Notes under the pieces: model-generated
The model's input: only the letters and a program-made list of their open reading frames with translations
What the model was told of the DNA's origin: nothing
The model's database searches: none
In this document: positions 34,965 through 42,818 of the stretch, piece by piece
How positions within the stretch are numbered: position 1 is the stretch's first letter
Layout of the letters: each line of letters opens with the position of its first letter
Made by a program: the position numbers and the translations under genes
Assembly (NCBI RefSeq): GCF_037940415.1
Contig: NZ_CP149798.1
Location: 4,435,001 to 4,499,000 of the forward strand
Direction of reading: 5' to 3'
From: Streptomyces sp. f51
GTDB taxonomy: Bacteria; Actinomycetota; Actinomycetes; Streptomycetales; Streptomycetaceae
Length of the DNA: 64,000 nt

Positions 34965-35951
34965 CTACGCGCTCGCGCCGGACTTGCGGCGGCGGACGAC
35001 GACCAGCGCGCCCGCGCCGGCGACGACGGCGATACCGCCGGCGAGGCCGATCATCGGCAGGGCGGAGCTGGAGCCCGTCGCGGCGAGGCTGCCGTCGACC
35101 TGCGGCGTGCTGCTCTTGTCGGCGGGCTTGTCCGAAACCGGGACCTTGCCGCCTTCCTGCGGCTTGGTGCCGCCGGTGTCCGTGCCGGACGAGACGATCT
35201 GGAACTTGTACGCGACCTCGCCGTAGCCGGTGCACTCCGCGTCGGCGTCGCCGTAGATGCTGGCGCCGAGGGAGAAGCCCGCGCCGACCGGGGCGCTGGA
35301 GTGCACGTTGATGCGGAGCGGGATGTCGACCTCGTAGTCGGGCTTGAGGGAGTCGGTGTAGCCGACGTAACCCACCGCGTAGCCCTCGGAGTCGACGTCC
35401 TCCCAGGTCCTGTCGTCCGGGTTGTACGCCTGGAGCTGGACCTTCTTGCTCTGGAAGAGGTCCTCGCCCGCCTTGTCGGAGGACGCGCCGGCGAAGAAGC
35501 CGAGGTCGCTCAGGGTGGAGTCGGAGTTGTTCAGGACGTTCAGGGAGAACTTGTGCCAGCCGCTGCCCGCCGCGATCTTGCCGGGCAGGCCCGTGATGGA
35601 GACGTCGACCTTGGAGTCCGAGCACTCGGAGGGCTCGGGCTCGGGGGACTCCGACGCCGACGCGGACGCGGAGGCGCTCGGCGCGGGCGACGACGCCGAG
35701 GCGGAGCCGCTCGGGGCCGGGGCGGACGCGGACGTGCCGGCGGACGCCGACGCGGTGGCCGAAGCCGAGTTGCCCGGCTCCGGGGCCGACGCGGACGCGC
35801 TCGGCGACGCCGACTCGGACGCGGACTCTGACACGCTCGCACTCGGGGACGGGCTCTCATCCGCGAACGCGGCCGGCGCGACCGACAGCAACGCGAGCGG
35901 GGCTATGGCAGCCGTCGCGGCCGCAGTGGCCATGGCACGGCGAAGCTTCAT
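34965..35951 (-). CDS. LAXTG-anchored cell-surface protein
   Basis: 328-residue secreted protein. A Sec signal peptide covers about residues 1-30 (AIAPLALLSVAPAAFA), then comes a Ser/Ala/Pro-rich low-complexity stalk (about 32-105), a beta-rich domain (about 108-250, including LPGKIAAGSGWHKFSLNV), a linker, and a sortase signal: LAATG at 289-293, a hydrophobic span and an RRRKSGASA tail. LAXTG is the class E sortase motif of high-GC actinobacteria, so the protein should be covalently attached to peptidoglycan. Ligand unknown. It is monocistronic with a long upstream region shared with the divergent membrane-protein gene. Confidence 0.9.
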   Translation of the reverse strand: MKLRRAMATAAATAAIAPLALLSVAPAAFADESPSPSASVSESASESASPSASASAPEPGNSASATASASAGTSASAPAPSGSASASSPAPSASASASASESPEPEPSECSDSKVDVSITGLPGKIAAGSGWHKFSLNVLNNSDSTLSDLGFFAGASSDKAGEDLFQSKKVQLQAYNPDDRTWEDVDSEGYAVGYVGYTDSLKPDYEVDIPLRINVHSSAPVGAGFSLGASIYGDADAECTGYGEVAYKFQIVSSGTDTGGTKPQEGGKVPVSDKPADKSSTPQVDGSLAATGSSSALPMIGLAGGIAVVAGAGALVVVRRRKSGASA

Positions 35952-36174
35952 GAAGACCTCGGAAGTCCAGTGCGCCGTGAACTCGCGGCGCGATTATGGC
36001 GTTTGGTTGGCGGGGCACCCCCGCGTGCAAGCGCGGATGTGGCCGTTGGTTCTGGAGATGAGACCGGCGGGGCCCTGGAATGGTTGTCCTGCTTCTCACC
36101 GGATTCTTATGTGGGCTGGGTCACATCCGTGTGCGCCTTGCGCACGCCCGTTCGAGACGCTTAAAAAGGGCGTC

Positions 36175-37383
36175 GTGTCTGATCAGCAGCCCGGGGAGAC
36201 CGGGGAACCTACCGTTCCTGACGATGTGTGGGAGCGCTTCGCGCGCGACAGCGAACGCGAGATCCGCGCCTCGGCCCCCAAGGAACCGTCCGCCCGTGCG
36301 CGCATGGTGACGGAACGTCTGCGCCTTCAGGACGAACGGGAGGCCGATCGGGCCGCCCGGCGCGGCGCCCGGAAGAAGGACCCGCGGCCGGCCGCGCAGC
36401 CCGAGGGCTGGCGGACGGGCCCCGCCTGGCGCGAGATGGACGGCCGCGCGGCACGGCGCCGCAGGGTGTGGGCGGTCCTCGGGGTCCCCCTCGCCGTCGC
36501 CGTGGCCGTCGTCGCGATGAAGCCGTCCCTGCTGCCGGGCGGCCTCTTCGGCTCCTCGGCCAAGTCCGCCGCGGCCGGGCCCCAGTTGCCCGCGGAGACC
36601 GCGGCCCCGACCGCCGCGCCCTCCGCCCGGGACTCCTCGACACCCGCCAGGAAGAGGCCGTTCGCCGGATCGCCCGCCGAGCGGTGGGCCGACGGCGCCG
36701 ACGCGATCATCGTCCCGAAGGCCGCCCCGGTCGGCTCGCTCACCAAGGAGCAGGTGGCCACCGCGTTGCGGCAGACCAAGAAGCTGCTCGTCGGAGCGAA
36801 CCTCGAACCGGCGACCGTGCGCGGCGGACGTCCGGACACGGCCCTGTCCGTCATCGACCCCAAGCAGCCCCGGATGCTCGACGACGTCAACCGCATGCTG
36901 CGCGCACCGGACAGGAAGCACGATCCGCTGAATCTCTTCAGCCGCTTCGACTCCCGGGAGGTGGCCCTGGTCGGGGACGTCGTCAAGGTGCGCGGCCGGA
37001 TCACCTTCAAGGCGGGCGAGGACGCCGCCGTCGCCGTCCACGCCGACTACACCTTCGTCTACCCGGTGTCCCCGGTGCACGGGAACAAGGCCGAGGTGAC
37101 CCGCACCATCGTCCGCCGCGTCCTCGACGTGGCGTTCTCCGACCCGAGGAAGTTCCAGGTCACCCCCGGCAAGCTGGTGATCCGCCACTACGACGAGAAC
37201 ATCGGCAACTCGGCCTGCGACGTCTACGACGGCTTCCTGCACCCGCAGTTCGTGTCGGCCATGTCCACCGCCTCCCCGTCCGGCAGCGCGTCGCCGACCG
37301 GCCCGGCCGTCGACCCGTACGACCGCAGCCGAGATCTGCGCGACGCCTCGACGGCCGGCTGCGGCACGGTGTCCCGCACCTGA
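36175..37383 (+). CDS. single-span membrane protein of unknown function
   Basis: 402-residue protein I do not recognise. The N-terminal 90 residues are charged and cytosolic (VWERFARDSEREIRASAPKEPSARARMVTERLRLQDEREAD has coiled-coil character). One membrane span sits at about 98-118 (VWAVLGVPLAVAVAVVAM). The extracytoplasmic part contains a Thr/Pro linker and a domain with ADYTFVYPVSP and KLVIRHYDENIGNSACDVYDG. The GTG at 36175 follows AAAAAGGG; upstream frame extension overlaps the divergent surface-protein gene and is rejected. Confidence 0.75.
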   Translation: MSDQQPGETGEPTVPDDVWERFARDSEREIRASAPKEPSARARMVTERLRLQDEREADRAARRGARKKDPRPAAQPEGWRTGPAWREMDGRAARRRRVWAVLGVPLAVAVAVVAMKPSLLPGGLFGSSAKSAAAGPQLPAETAAPTAAPSARDSSTPARKRPFAGSPAERWADGADAIIVPKAAPVGSLTKEQVATALRQTKKLLVGANLEPATVRGGRPDTALSVIDPKQPRMLDDVNRMLRAPDRKHDPLNLFSRFDSREVALVGDVVKVRGRITFKAGEDAAVAVHADYTFVYPVSPVHGNKAEVTRTIVRRVLDVAFSDPRKFQVTPGKLVIRHYDENIGNSACDVYDGFLHPQFVSAMSTASPSGSASPTGPAVDPYDRSRDLRDASTAGCGTVSRT

Positions 37384-37914
37384 CGGCGTCCGTTCCCGGG
37401 CCCCCCGGGTCCGGTGAAGGGCCCGGGCACGGTGAAGGGCCCGGGCACGGTGAAGGGCCCCGCGGGACACATGTCCGCGGGGCCCTTCTTCCGACAGCAC
37501 CGGCGTCAGGGCGGGCCGGTGCCTCGAAGCGGCGTCGGGGGATGCGCCGCTGATCACGGGAGCGGCCGGGCCGCGCGCCACGTCCCATGGGGGCGCGCAC
37601 CCGACGACGGTCCGGAAAGATTTCCGTCGGGCGGCCCCGGGCGTCCCCGGGGCCGACCGTTCCCTTGAGCGACCGGGCTGCTGTCCCCTGCCGTCCGGTC
37701 GCACGACCTGGAGCGAGGTCCCACGACGTACGGCACGATCCGTACGTCTCATCGCTCCAGTGAAGCCACGCGTGGTTCTTTCGGGCCCGCCCCTGGCTGA
37801 CACGGACACCTGAAGAAACGAAGCCCGCACCGCCCCGGATACGCGCCGTACGGGTGAGAGGCGATGCGTACGTGCGTACGCCGGGTACGCGGGCCGTGCC
37901 CCCGGCGGCGCGGC
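37384..37914. other. convergent intergenic region before chorismate mutase
   Basis: 531 bases between convergent genes. Apart from the repeat-plus-hairpin element at its left end I see no gene; frames through it have irregular codon bias. A somewhat lower-GC stretch lies around 37740-37815. Confidence 0.5.
37413..37488 (+). terminator. repeat-plus-hairpin terminator after membrane-protein gene
   Basis: An 18-base unit GGTGAAGGGCCCGGGCAC is repeated twice in tandem (37413-37448) and leads into a third copy that forms the left arm of a 14-base hairpin (GAAGGGCCCCGCGG with its complement ending at 37488), followed by TTCTTCCG. The two extra copies could form alternative pairings with the right arm. 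Confidence 0.75.
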
Positions 37915-38199
37915 TCAGATCCGGCCGCGGCACAGTTCGAGCAGGGTCATGGCCAGCGAGGTGCCCGGCCTGCCGAGCGCGTCCCGGTAGTGGCCGAGAA
38001 CCTCCATCTCGCGGGACAGGTTCACCCGGCGGCCGCCCGAGGTGATCCGGGCCTCCTGGATCACGGCCGAGACGGCCATCCGTTCCTGCACGAGACCGAT
38101 GATCCGGTCGTCGAGGGCGTCGATGCGCTCACGGGCACCGGTGATCACATCGGCGGCCTCGTCGGTGCGGGCGCCGGTCTTGCCGAGTACGTCGGCCAT
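37915..38199 (-). CDS. AroQ-type chorismate mutase
   Basis: 94-residue all-helical enzyme that converts chorismate to prephenate, the branch point to Phe and Tyr, in the cytoplasm. The first helix has GARERIDALDDRIIGLVQERM with the Arg that binds the substrate carboxylate; downstream are RVNLSREMEVLGHYRDALG and the C-terminal helix. Length fits stand-alone AroQ-delta enzymes of actinobacteria, which often need DAHP synthase for full activity. CGAGGAG precedes the ATG. It lies behind a probable aromatic-codon leader peptide and hairpin, suggesting transcription attenuation. Confidence 0.93.
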   Translation of the reverse strand: MADVLGKTGARTDEAADVITGARERIDALDDRIIGLVQERMAVSAVIQEARITSGGRRVNLSREMEVLGHYRDALGRPGTSLAMTLLELCRGRI

Positions 38200-38256
38200 G
38201 GTGGGGCTCCTCGGTGGAAGGGGTGCCCCGGAGCGGCAGGGCCCGGAAACGGCAGA

Positions 38257-38283
38257 CGCCCCGGGCCTTGTCGGCCCGGGGCG
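38257..38283 (-). terminator. putative attenuator hairpin upstream of chorismate mutase
   Basis: An 11-base stem (CGCCCCGGGCC pairing with GGCCCGGGGCG, loop GACAA on the transcribed strand) lies 25 bases after the leader-peptide stop and about 58 bases before the chorismate mutase start. A TCTGCCGTTTCC tail follows. Confidence 0.65.
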
Positions 38284-38307
38284 CCTGGGAAGTCGCTTGT
38301 CAGTTGC

Positions 38308-38379
38308 TCAAGCGGCACGACCATGGCAGCCGGTGGGCCGGTTGCCATAGGTAAACAGGAAGGTCGTGTGCGTGAGCAT
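38308..38379 (-). CDS. putative aromatic leader peptide of the chorismate mutase gene
   Basis: A 23-codon ORF whose peptide begins MLTHTTFLFTYGN, with Phe at 7 and 9 and Tyr at 11; TTT and TAT are rare codons in Streptomyces. Directly after the Tyr codon a hairpin can form within the ORF (GGCAACCGG with CCGGCTGCC, 38325-38346), and after the stop comes the terminator-like hairpin at 38257-38283. This is the order expected for ribosome-mediated attenuation. A promoter predicted just upstream would put transcription start at the ATG itself, so the transcript would be leaderless. Too short for standard ORF calling; function inferred from position and codon content. Confidence 0.6.
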   Translation of the reverse strand: MLTHTTFLFTYGNRPTGCHGRAA

Positions 38380-38385
38380 GACGGC

Positions 38386-38415
38386 AGTATGCACGCCCGC
38401 GGCGGCGCCGGCCAA
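38386..38415 (-). promoter_or_regulatory. promoter for leader peptide / chorismate mutase
   Basis: On the minus strand, TTGGCC (38415-38410), an 18-base spacer and CATACT (38391-38386). The leader ATG begins seven bases after the -10 box, which implies leaderless transcription. Confidence 0.55.
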
Positions 38416-38540
38416 GCCGGTTCGGATGGTGAGACCGGAGGCCCGGAACCCGCTGGGCACCAGGTCTGCCGCAGCCCCGATGTCCGGTGGGCGCCGGGTC
38501 CGCCGGAGCCTCCGGCATCCGGGGGTGCCGGGCCCGCCGC

Positions 38541-38564
38541 GGCCCCCGTAACCCCGCGGGGGCC
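38541..38564 (+). other. GC hairpin in the guaA upstream region
   Basis: GGCCCCCG and CGGGGGCC arms with an eight-base loop, in a run of repeated CCGCGGCCCCCG phrases about 20 bases upstream of the guaA -10 box. Confidence 0.4.
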
Positions 38565-38584
38565 GGGCCCACCGCGGCCCCCGG

Positions 38585-38590
38585 TAGAAT
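38585..38590 (+). promoter_or_regulatory. guaA -10 box
   Basis: TAGAAT 41 bases upstream of the guaA GTG matches the Streptomyces vegetative -10 consensus. No convincing -35 box is visible in the GC-rich sequence before it. Confidence 0.5.
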
Positions 38591-38631
38591 CGGCCGTACA
38601 CACCCTTTTGCTCACCGCCGGAAGGCAGACC

Positions 38632-40212
38632 GTGCCAGAAGCGTCCCCCGCCGCCACCGACACCGTCCTGGTCGTCGACTTCGGTGCGCAGTACGCCCAG
38701 CTCATCGCCCGTCGCGTCCGTGAGGCCCGGGTCTACAGCGAGATCGTGCCGAGCACCATGCCGGTCCAGGAGATGCTCGCCAAGAACCCGGCCGCGATCA
38801 TCCTGTCCGGCGGTCCCTCGTCGGTCTACGCGGAGGGCGCACCGCGCCTGGACCGCGAGATCTTCGAGGCCGGAGTCCCCGTCTTCGGCATGTGCTACGG
38901 CTTCCAGCTGATGGCCACGACCCTCGGCGGCACGGTGGACAACACCGGCGCCCGCGAGTACGGCCGTACCCCGCTGCACGTCTCGAAGTCCGGCTCCACC
39001 CTGTTCGAGGGCACCCCGGACGAGCAGCCGGTGTGGATGTCGCACGGCGACGCCTGCTCCGCCGCCCCCGAGGGCTTCACCGTCACGGCCTCCACGGACG
39101 TCGTCCCGGTCGCCGCGTTCGAGAACGACGAGAAGAAGCTCTACGGCGTCCAGTACCACCCCGAGGTCATGCACTCCACGCACGGCCAGCAGGTCCTGGA
39201 GCACTTCCTGTACCGCGGCGCGGGTCTCACCCCGTCCTGGACGACCGGCAACGTCATCGACGAGCAGGTCGCCCTGATCCGCGAGCAGGTCGGCACCAAG
39301 CGCGCCATCTGCGGGCTGTCCGGCGGCGTGGACTCCGCGGTCGCCGCGGCCCTCGTGCAGAAGGCCATCGGCTCCCAGCTCACCTGTGTGTACGTCGACC
39401 ACGGTCTGATGCGCCAGGGCGAGACCGAGCAGGTCGAGAAGGACTTCGTCGCCGCGACCGGCGTGCAGCTGAAGGTCGTGGACGCGGAGGAGCGCTTCCT
39501 CACCGCGCTCAAGGGCGTCTCGGACCCCGAGGAGAAGCGGAAGATCATCGGGCGCGAGTTCATCCGCGTCTTCGAGCAGGCCCAGGCGGAGATCATCGCC
39601 GAGGCCGCCGAGGGCGAGGACGTCGCGTTCCTGGTCCAGGGCACGCTCTACCCGGACGTGGTCGAGTCCGGTGGCGGCACCGGCACCGCCAACATCAAGT
39701 CCCACCACAACGTGGGCGGCCTGCCCGAGGACCTGGAGTTCCAGCTCGTCGAACCGCTGCGCAAGCTGTTCAAGGACGAGGTCCGCATGGTCGGCCAGGA
39801 GCTCGGCCTGCCCGAGGAGATCGTCCAGCGCCAGCCGTTCCCCGGCCCCGGCCTCGGCATCCGCATCGTCGGCGAGGTGACCAAGGAGCGTCTCGACCTG
39901 CTCCGCCAGGCCGACGCCATCGCCCGCGAGGAACTCACCGCCGCCGGTCTCGACCGCGAGATCTGGCAGTGCCCGGTGGTCCTGCTCGCGGACGTGCGCA
40001 GCGTGGGCGTCCAGGGCGACGGCCGGACCTACGGCCACCCGATCGTGCTCCGCCCGGTCTCCAGCGAGGACGCCATGACGGCCGACTGGTCGCGGCTGCC
40101 GTACGAGACGCTGGCGAAGATCTCGACCCGCATCACGAACGAGGTCGCGGACGTCAACCGCGTCGTGCTCGACGTGACGAGCAAGCCCCCGGGCACCATC
40201 GAGTGGGAGTAG
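38632..40212 (+). CDS. guaA: GMP synthase (glutamine-hydrolysing)
   Basis: 526-residue enzyme that aminates XMP to GMP with glutamine and ATP. The N-terminal class I amidotransferase domain starts VLVVDFGAQYAQLIARRVRE and holds the nucleophile C88 in GMCYGFQ and the HPEV His. The ATP pyrophosphatase domain has SGGVDS near residues 229-234, and the C-terminal dimerisation domain ends KPPGTIEWE. GGAAGG precedes the GTG start. It completes the GTP branch begun by guaB in this window and is divergent from the chorismate mutase leader. Confidence 0.97.
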   Translation: MPEASPAATDTVLVVDFGAQYAQLIARRVREARVYSEIVPSTMPVQEMLAKNPAAIILSGGPSSVYAEGAPRLDREIFEAGVPVFGMCYGFQLMATTLGGTVDNTGAREYGRTPLHVSKSGSTLFEGTPDEQPVWMSHGDACSAAPEGFTVTASTDVVPVAAFENDEKKLYGVQYHPEVMHSTHGQQVLEHFLYRGAGLTPSWTTGNVIDEQVALIREQVGTKRAICGLSGGVDSAVAAALVQKAIGSQLTCVYVDHGLMRQGETEQVEKDFVAATGVQLKVVDAEERFLTALKGVSDPEEKRKIIGREFIRVFEQAQAEIIAEAAEGEDVAFLVQGTLYPDVVESGGGTGTANIKSHHNVGGLPEDLEFQLVEPLRKLFKDEVRMVGQELGLPEEIVQRQPFPGPGLGIRIVGEVTKERLDLLRQADAIAREELTAAGLDREIWQCPVVLLADVRSVGVQGDGRTYGHPIVLRPVSSEDAMTADWSRLPYETLAKISTRITNEVADVNRVVLDVTSKPPGTIEWE

Positions 40213-40222
40213 TCCTCCCAGG

Positions 40223-40243
40223 GGCGGGAGTGACCCTCCCGCC
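40223..40243 (+). terminator. short hairpin terminator after guaA
   Basis: GGCGGGAG pairs with CTCCCGCC around TGACC, 10 bases after the guaA stop and abutting the stop of the convergent gene. Confidence 0.6.
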
Positions 40244-40714
40244 TCAGGTCCGCCTGAGCGTGCGCACCGGCACGCCGGGCTTCCAGACCTGGACGACCAG
40301 ATACGTGTCGTCCTCCACGTAGGTCCGCGTGACCTCCGTCAGCTCGGTGCGGAAGAGGTGGAACGGCTCCGGCGGTTCCACCTCTTTCACGTACGCGGCC
40401 TTGGCGGGGACGCCGTCGCCCACCTCGACGGCCCGCCCGCTGATCCGTACGTCGCCGCCGCCCATGTCCGTGCCGGCCCCGGGGTTCGCCTGGAGCGCGA
40501 AACGCGGGTCGCGGCGCAGGTCGAGCACCTTGAGCGAGTCCGGCATCATGCCGAGCCACAGCTCGCCGTCGAGGAAGCGCACCTCGATGCCGCAGGTGCG
40601 GGGCGAACCGTCCTTGCGAAGGGTCGCGAGGACGTGATGGGTGAAGGCGCCGAAGCGCTGTTCGACGGTGCCGGCGAAGGCCGGTTCGGCGGTGGAGAGG
40701 GCTGCCCAGTTCAT
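40244..40714 (-). CDS. pyridoxamine 5'-phosphate oxidase-like flavin-binding protein
   Basis: 156-residue split-barrel protein of the PPOX/F420-flavin group. It contains HHVLATLRKDGSPRTCGIEVRFLDGELWLGM (strands that bind FMN or F420) and DLRRDPRFALQAN. True PdxH is longer and has different C-terminal motifs, so a general flavin- or F420-dependent role is more likely. I chose the ATG at 40714; the frame continues to a GTG at 40795 but that would place the conserved operator-like repeat inside the gene. Divergent from the class II aldolase gene. Confidence 0.8.
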   Translation of the reverse strand: MNWAALSTAEPAFAGTVEQRFGAFTHHVLATLRKDGSPRTCGIEVRFLDGELWLGMMPDSLKVLDLRRDPRFALQANPGAGTDMGGGDVRISGRAVEVGDGVPAKAAYVKEVEPPEPFHLFRTELTEVTRTYVEDDTYLVVQVWKPGVPVRTLRRT

Positions 40715-40731
40715 GGCACCGAGTCTGGCGC

Positions 40732-40760
40732 CCATACCCGACATCTCCTGTCGGGTATGG
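40732..40760 (+). promoter_or_regulatory. perfect 12-bp inverted repeat in divergent promoter region
   Basis: CCATACCCGACA and TGTCGGGTATGG separated by five bases. It lies 17 bases before the PPOX-like start and 110 bases before the aldolase start, a typical position for the operator of a dimeric repressor acting on one or both genes. Confidence 0.65.
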
Positions 40761-40869
40761 CCTGTGTTCCTCGGCGTTCCACATTTTTCTCTCACGGAAC
40801 ACCCCTGTTCTCCTGCGCTGACCCCGGGTAACTTCCGCTCGTACCGAACACGCCAGTGCTGGAGGACAG

Positions 40870-41664
40870 ATGCACGGGTCCACTCCGCCGCTGCCCCGCC
40901 CGACCGACCAGCTGCGCTTCGCCATGCCGCCGATGCACGAGTCGACCGACGACGAGCGACGCCACCGCAAGGAGCGGCTGGCCGGTGCGCTGCGGCTGTT
41001 CGGACGGCTCGGCTTCGAGGACGGCGTCTCCGGGCACATCACCGCGCGCGACCCCGAGTACAGCGACTGCTTCTGGGTCAATCCCTTCGGCATGCCGTTC
41101 AAGCACGTCACCGTGGGCGACCTGGTCATGGCCAACCAGGAGGGCCAGGTGATCGAGGGCCGGTACCACGTGAACCAGGCGGCGTTCACCGTGCACTCCC
41201 AGGTCCACGCGGCCCGCCCCGACGTCGTCGCCGTCGCCCACTGCCACTCCGTGCACGGCCGCGCGCTCGCCGCCCTCGGCGACCTGCTCGACCCGATCAC
41301 CCAGGAGAGCTGCGCCTTCTACGAGGACCACGCTCTGTACGACGCCTACACCGGAGTCGCCGTGGACGCCGAGGAGGGGCGCAGGATCGCGTCCGCGCTG
41401 GGCAGCCGCAAGGCGCTGGTGCTGCGCAACCACGGACTGCTGACCGTCGGGGACTCGGTGGACGCGGCGGCCTGGTGGTTCCTGTCCATGGAGCGGTCGA
41501 GCCAGGTCCAGCTCACCGCGAAGGCCGCGGGCCGGCCCGTCCTCATCGACCACAAGCTGGCGGTCGCCACCCGCGAACAGCTCGGCGGCGACCTGGTGGC
41601 GTGGATCAACTACCAGCCGCTCTGGCAGGACATCAGCCGCAGCGAGCCGGACCTTCTCAGCTAG
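40870..41664 (+). CDS. class II aldolase/adducin family protein
   Basis: 264-residue metal-dependent fold shared by fuculose-phosphate aldolase and ribulose-phosphate epimerase. Zinc-binding histidines are in AHCHSVHG (residues about 123-128) and in RNHGLLTVG further on; the phosphate-loop region GFEDGVSGHITARD is near residue 50. Stand-alone actinobacterial members are often annotated as aldolases without a known substrate. GGAGGACAG directly precedes the ATG. The 3' end overlaps the convergent DUF4429 gene by eight bases. Confidence 0.87.
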   Translation: MHGSTPPLPRPTDQLRFAMPPMHESTDDERRHRKERLAGALRLFGRLGFEDGVSGHITARDPEYSDCFWVNPFGMPFKHVTVGDLVMANQEGQVIEGRYHVNQAAFTVHSQVHAARPDVVAVAHCHSVHGRALAALGDLLDPITQESCAFYEDHALYDAYTGVAVDAEEGRRIASALGSRKALVLRNHGLLTVGDSVDAAAWWFLSMERSSQVQLTAKAAGRPVLIDHKLAVATREQLGGDLVAWINYQPLWQDISRSEPDLLS

Positions 41665-42619
41665 TCCCGCGGCGGCGGCGTCCGCCGGGTTCCGTGACGG
41701 CTCCCCCAGGCGCTTCCCGGTCGGTGGGGTGCCGCTGGTGGAAACCCCGGAGGATCGCCGCCTTCGTCACGGTGAACTCCTCGTCCGTCAGGACGCCGTC
41801 ACGGCGCAGCTCGCCCAACTCCCGCAGCCGGCGCAGCAGTACGTCGTGGTGGTCGGACTGCGACGGCACCAGCGGGGCCTGCCGGGGCCGTCCCGCGTCC
41901 GCCCCGGTGCGGGTGGAGGGATGCGGCAGCCGCGCCGTGACCGCCGTGGCGATCAGCGCGGTGAGCAGGTCGCGGCGGGGGCTGCCCCACAGATCGAGGG
42001 CGTACGGGTCCTTCTCCGGCGGCAGCGCGGAGCACTCCGTCCCACGCGTCGCGAAGCGCAGGAAACCGTCCCCGTGGCCGGAGTTGGGCAGCCATTCGAC
42101 CCGGACCACGTCGTCCAGGTCGATGATCCGCGGCCCCGTCGCGCGTTTGACCCGGTCCGAGGTGTCCGCCCAGTCGATACGCACCCGCGTCCCGTCGAAG
42201 GAGACCGTGCCGTCGCTGGAGCGTACGGACACCGGGACCGGCGGCCCCGGAAGCAGATACGCCCCCGCCGGTTCCCTGGGAATCCGGTCGAGGAGCAGGG
42301 CGCGGCGGATCTCCTCGGCCAGGTACTCGGCGACCCCGGAAGGGTCGGTGCCGACCGACAGGCTGTAGGGGTCCGCCGCGTCGGGCAGCCGGCCCCCGGT
42401 CGCCTGGAGCAGCGGGTCGGCGCCCTCGCGCAGCCGCAGTCGCAGCCGGCCGCGCCTGCGCTCCGCCTCGTGGACGACGCCGGCCACCGCCTCCAGCGGA
42501 ACGGAGATCTCCCCGTACGTCTGCCGGAACAGCGGCACGCTGCGGTGCAGTCCGGGCGTGATCCTGACCGTGCTGCCGTCGAAGGCCCAGCCGCCGTCGC
42601 GCTGGATGATCTCGGCCAT
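41657..42619 (-). CDS. DUF4429 protein with C-terminal SHOCT domain
   Basis: 320-residue cytosolic protein with two DUF4429 (PH-like) repeats, each starting with a WAFDGSTVRITPG- or VSFDGTRVRIDW-type strand (about residues 10-100 and 130-225), and a C-terminal SHOCT helix pair (LRELGELRRDGVLTDEEFTVTKAAIL, about 265-290). SHOCT segments are thought to mediate oligomerisation or membrane association. The cellular role is unknown. The ATG at 42619 begins MAEIIQRDGGWAFDG, the usual family start. Confidence 0.85.
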   Translation of the reverse strand: MAEIIQRDGGWAFDGSTVRITPGLHRSVPLFRQTYGEISVPLEAVAGVVHEAERRRGRLRLRLREGADPLLQATGGRLPDAADPYSLSVGTDPSGVAEYLAEEIRRALLLDRIPREPAGAYLLPGPPVPVSVRSSDGTVSFDGTRVRIDWADTSDRVKRATGPRIIDLDDVVRVEWLPNSGHGDGFLRFATRGTECSALPPEKDPYALDLWGSPRRDLLTALIATAVTARLPHPSTRTGADAGRPRQAPLVPSQSDHHDVLLRRLRELGELRRDGVLTDEEFTVTKAAILRGFHQRHPTDREAPGGAVTEPGGRRRRGTS

Positions 42620-42818
42620 GGACGAATTGTCGCAGCCGGGTCAACGGGGGAGTATTCGCTTCACCCGCGCCGAGCCGGCCTGGCGCATCGCATGGTGTTC
42701 CGTACGGCACAATTCGCTGTCGTCACAGGAGAGTTGCCGGGTGGGGGCGCGGCGGCCGGAGATTGGTGACATTTCGGCTCTACGGAGCCATTTCTGGCGC
42801 GGGAAGGCGGCAGCGGGC

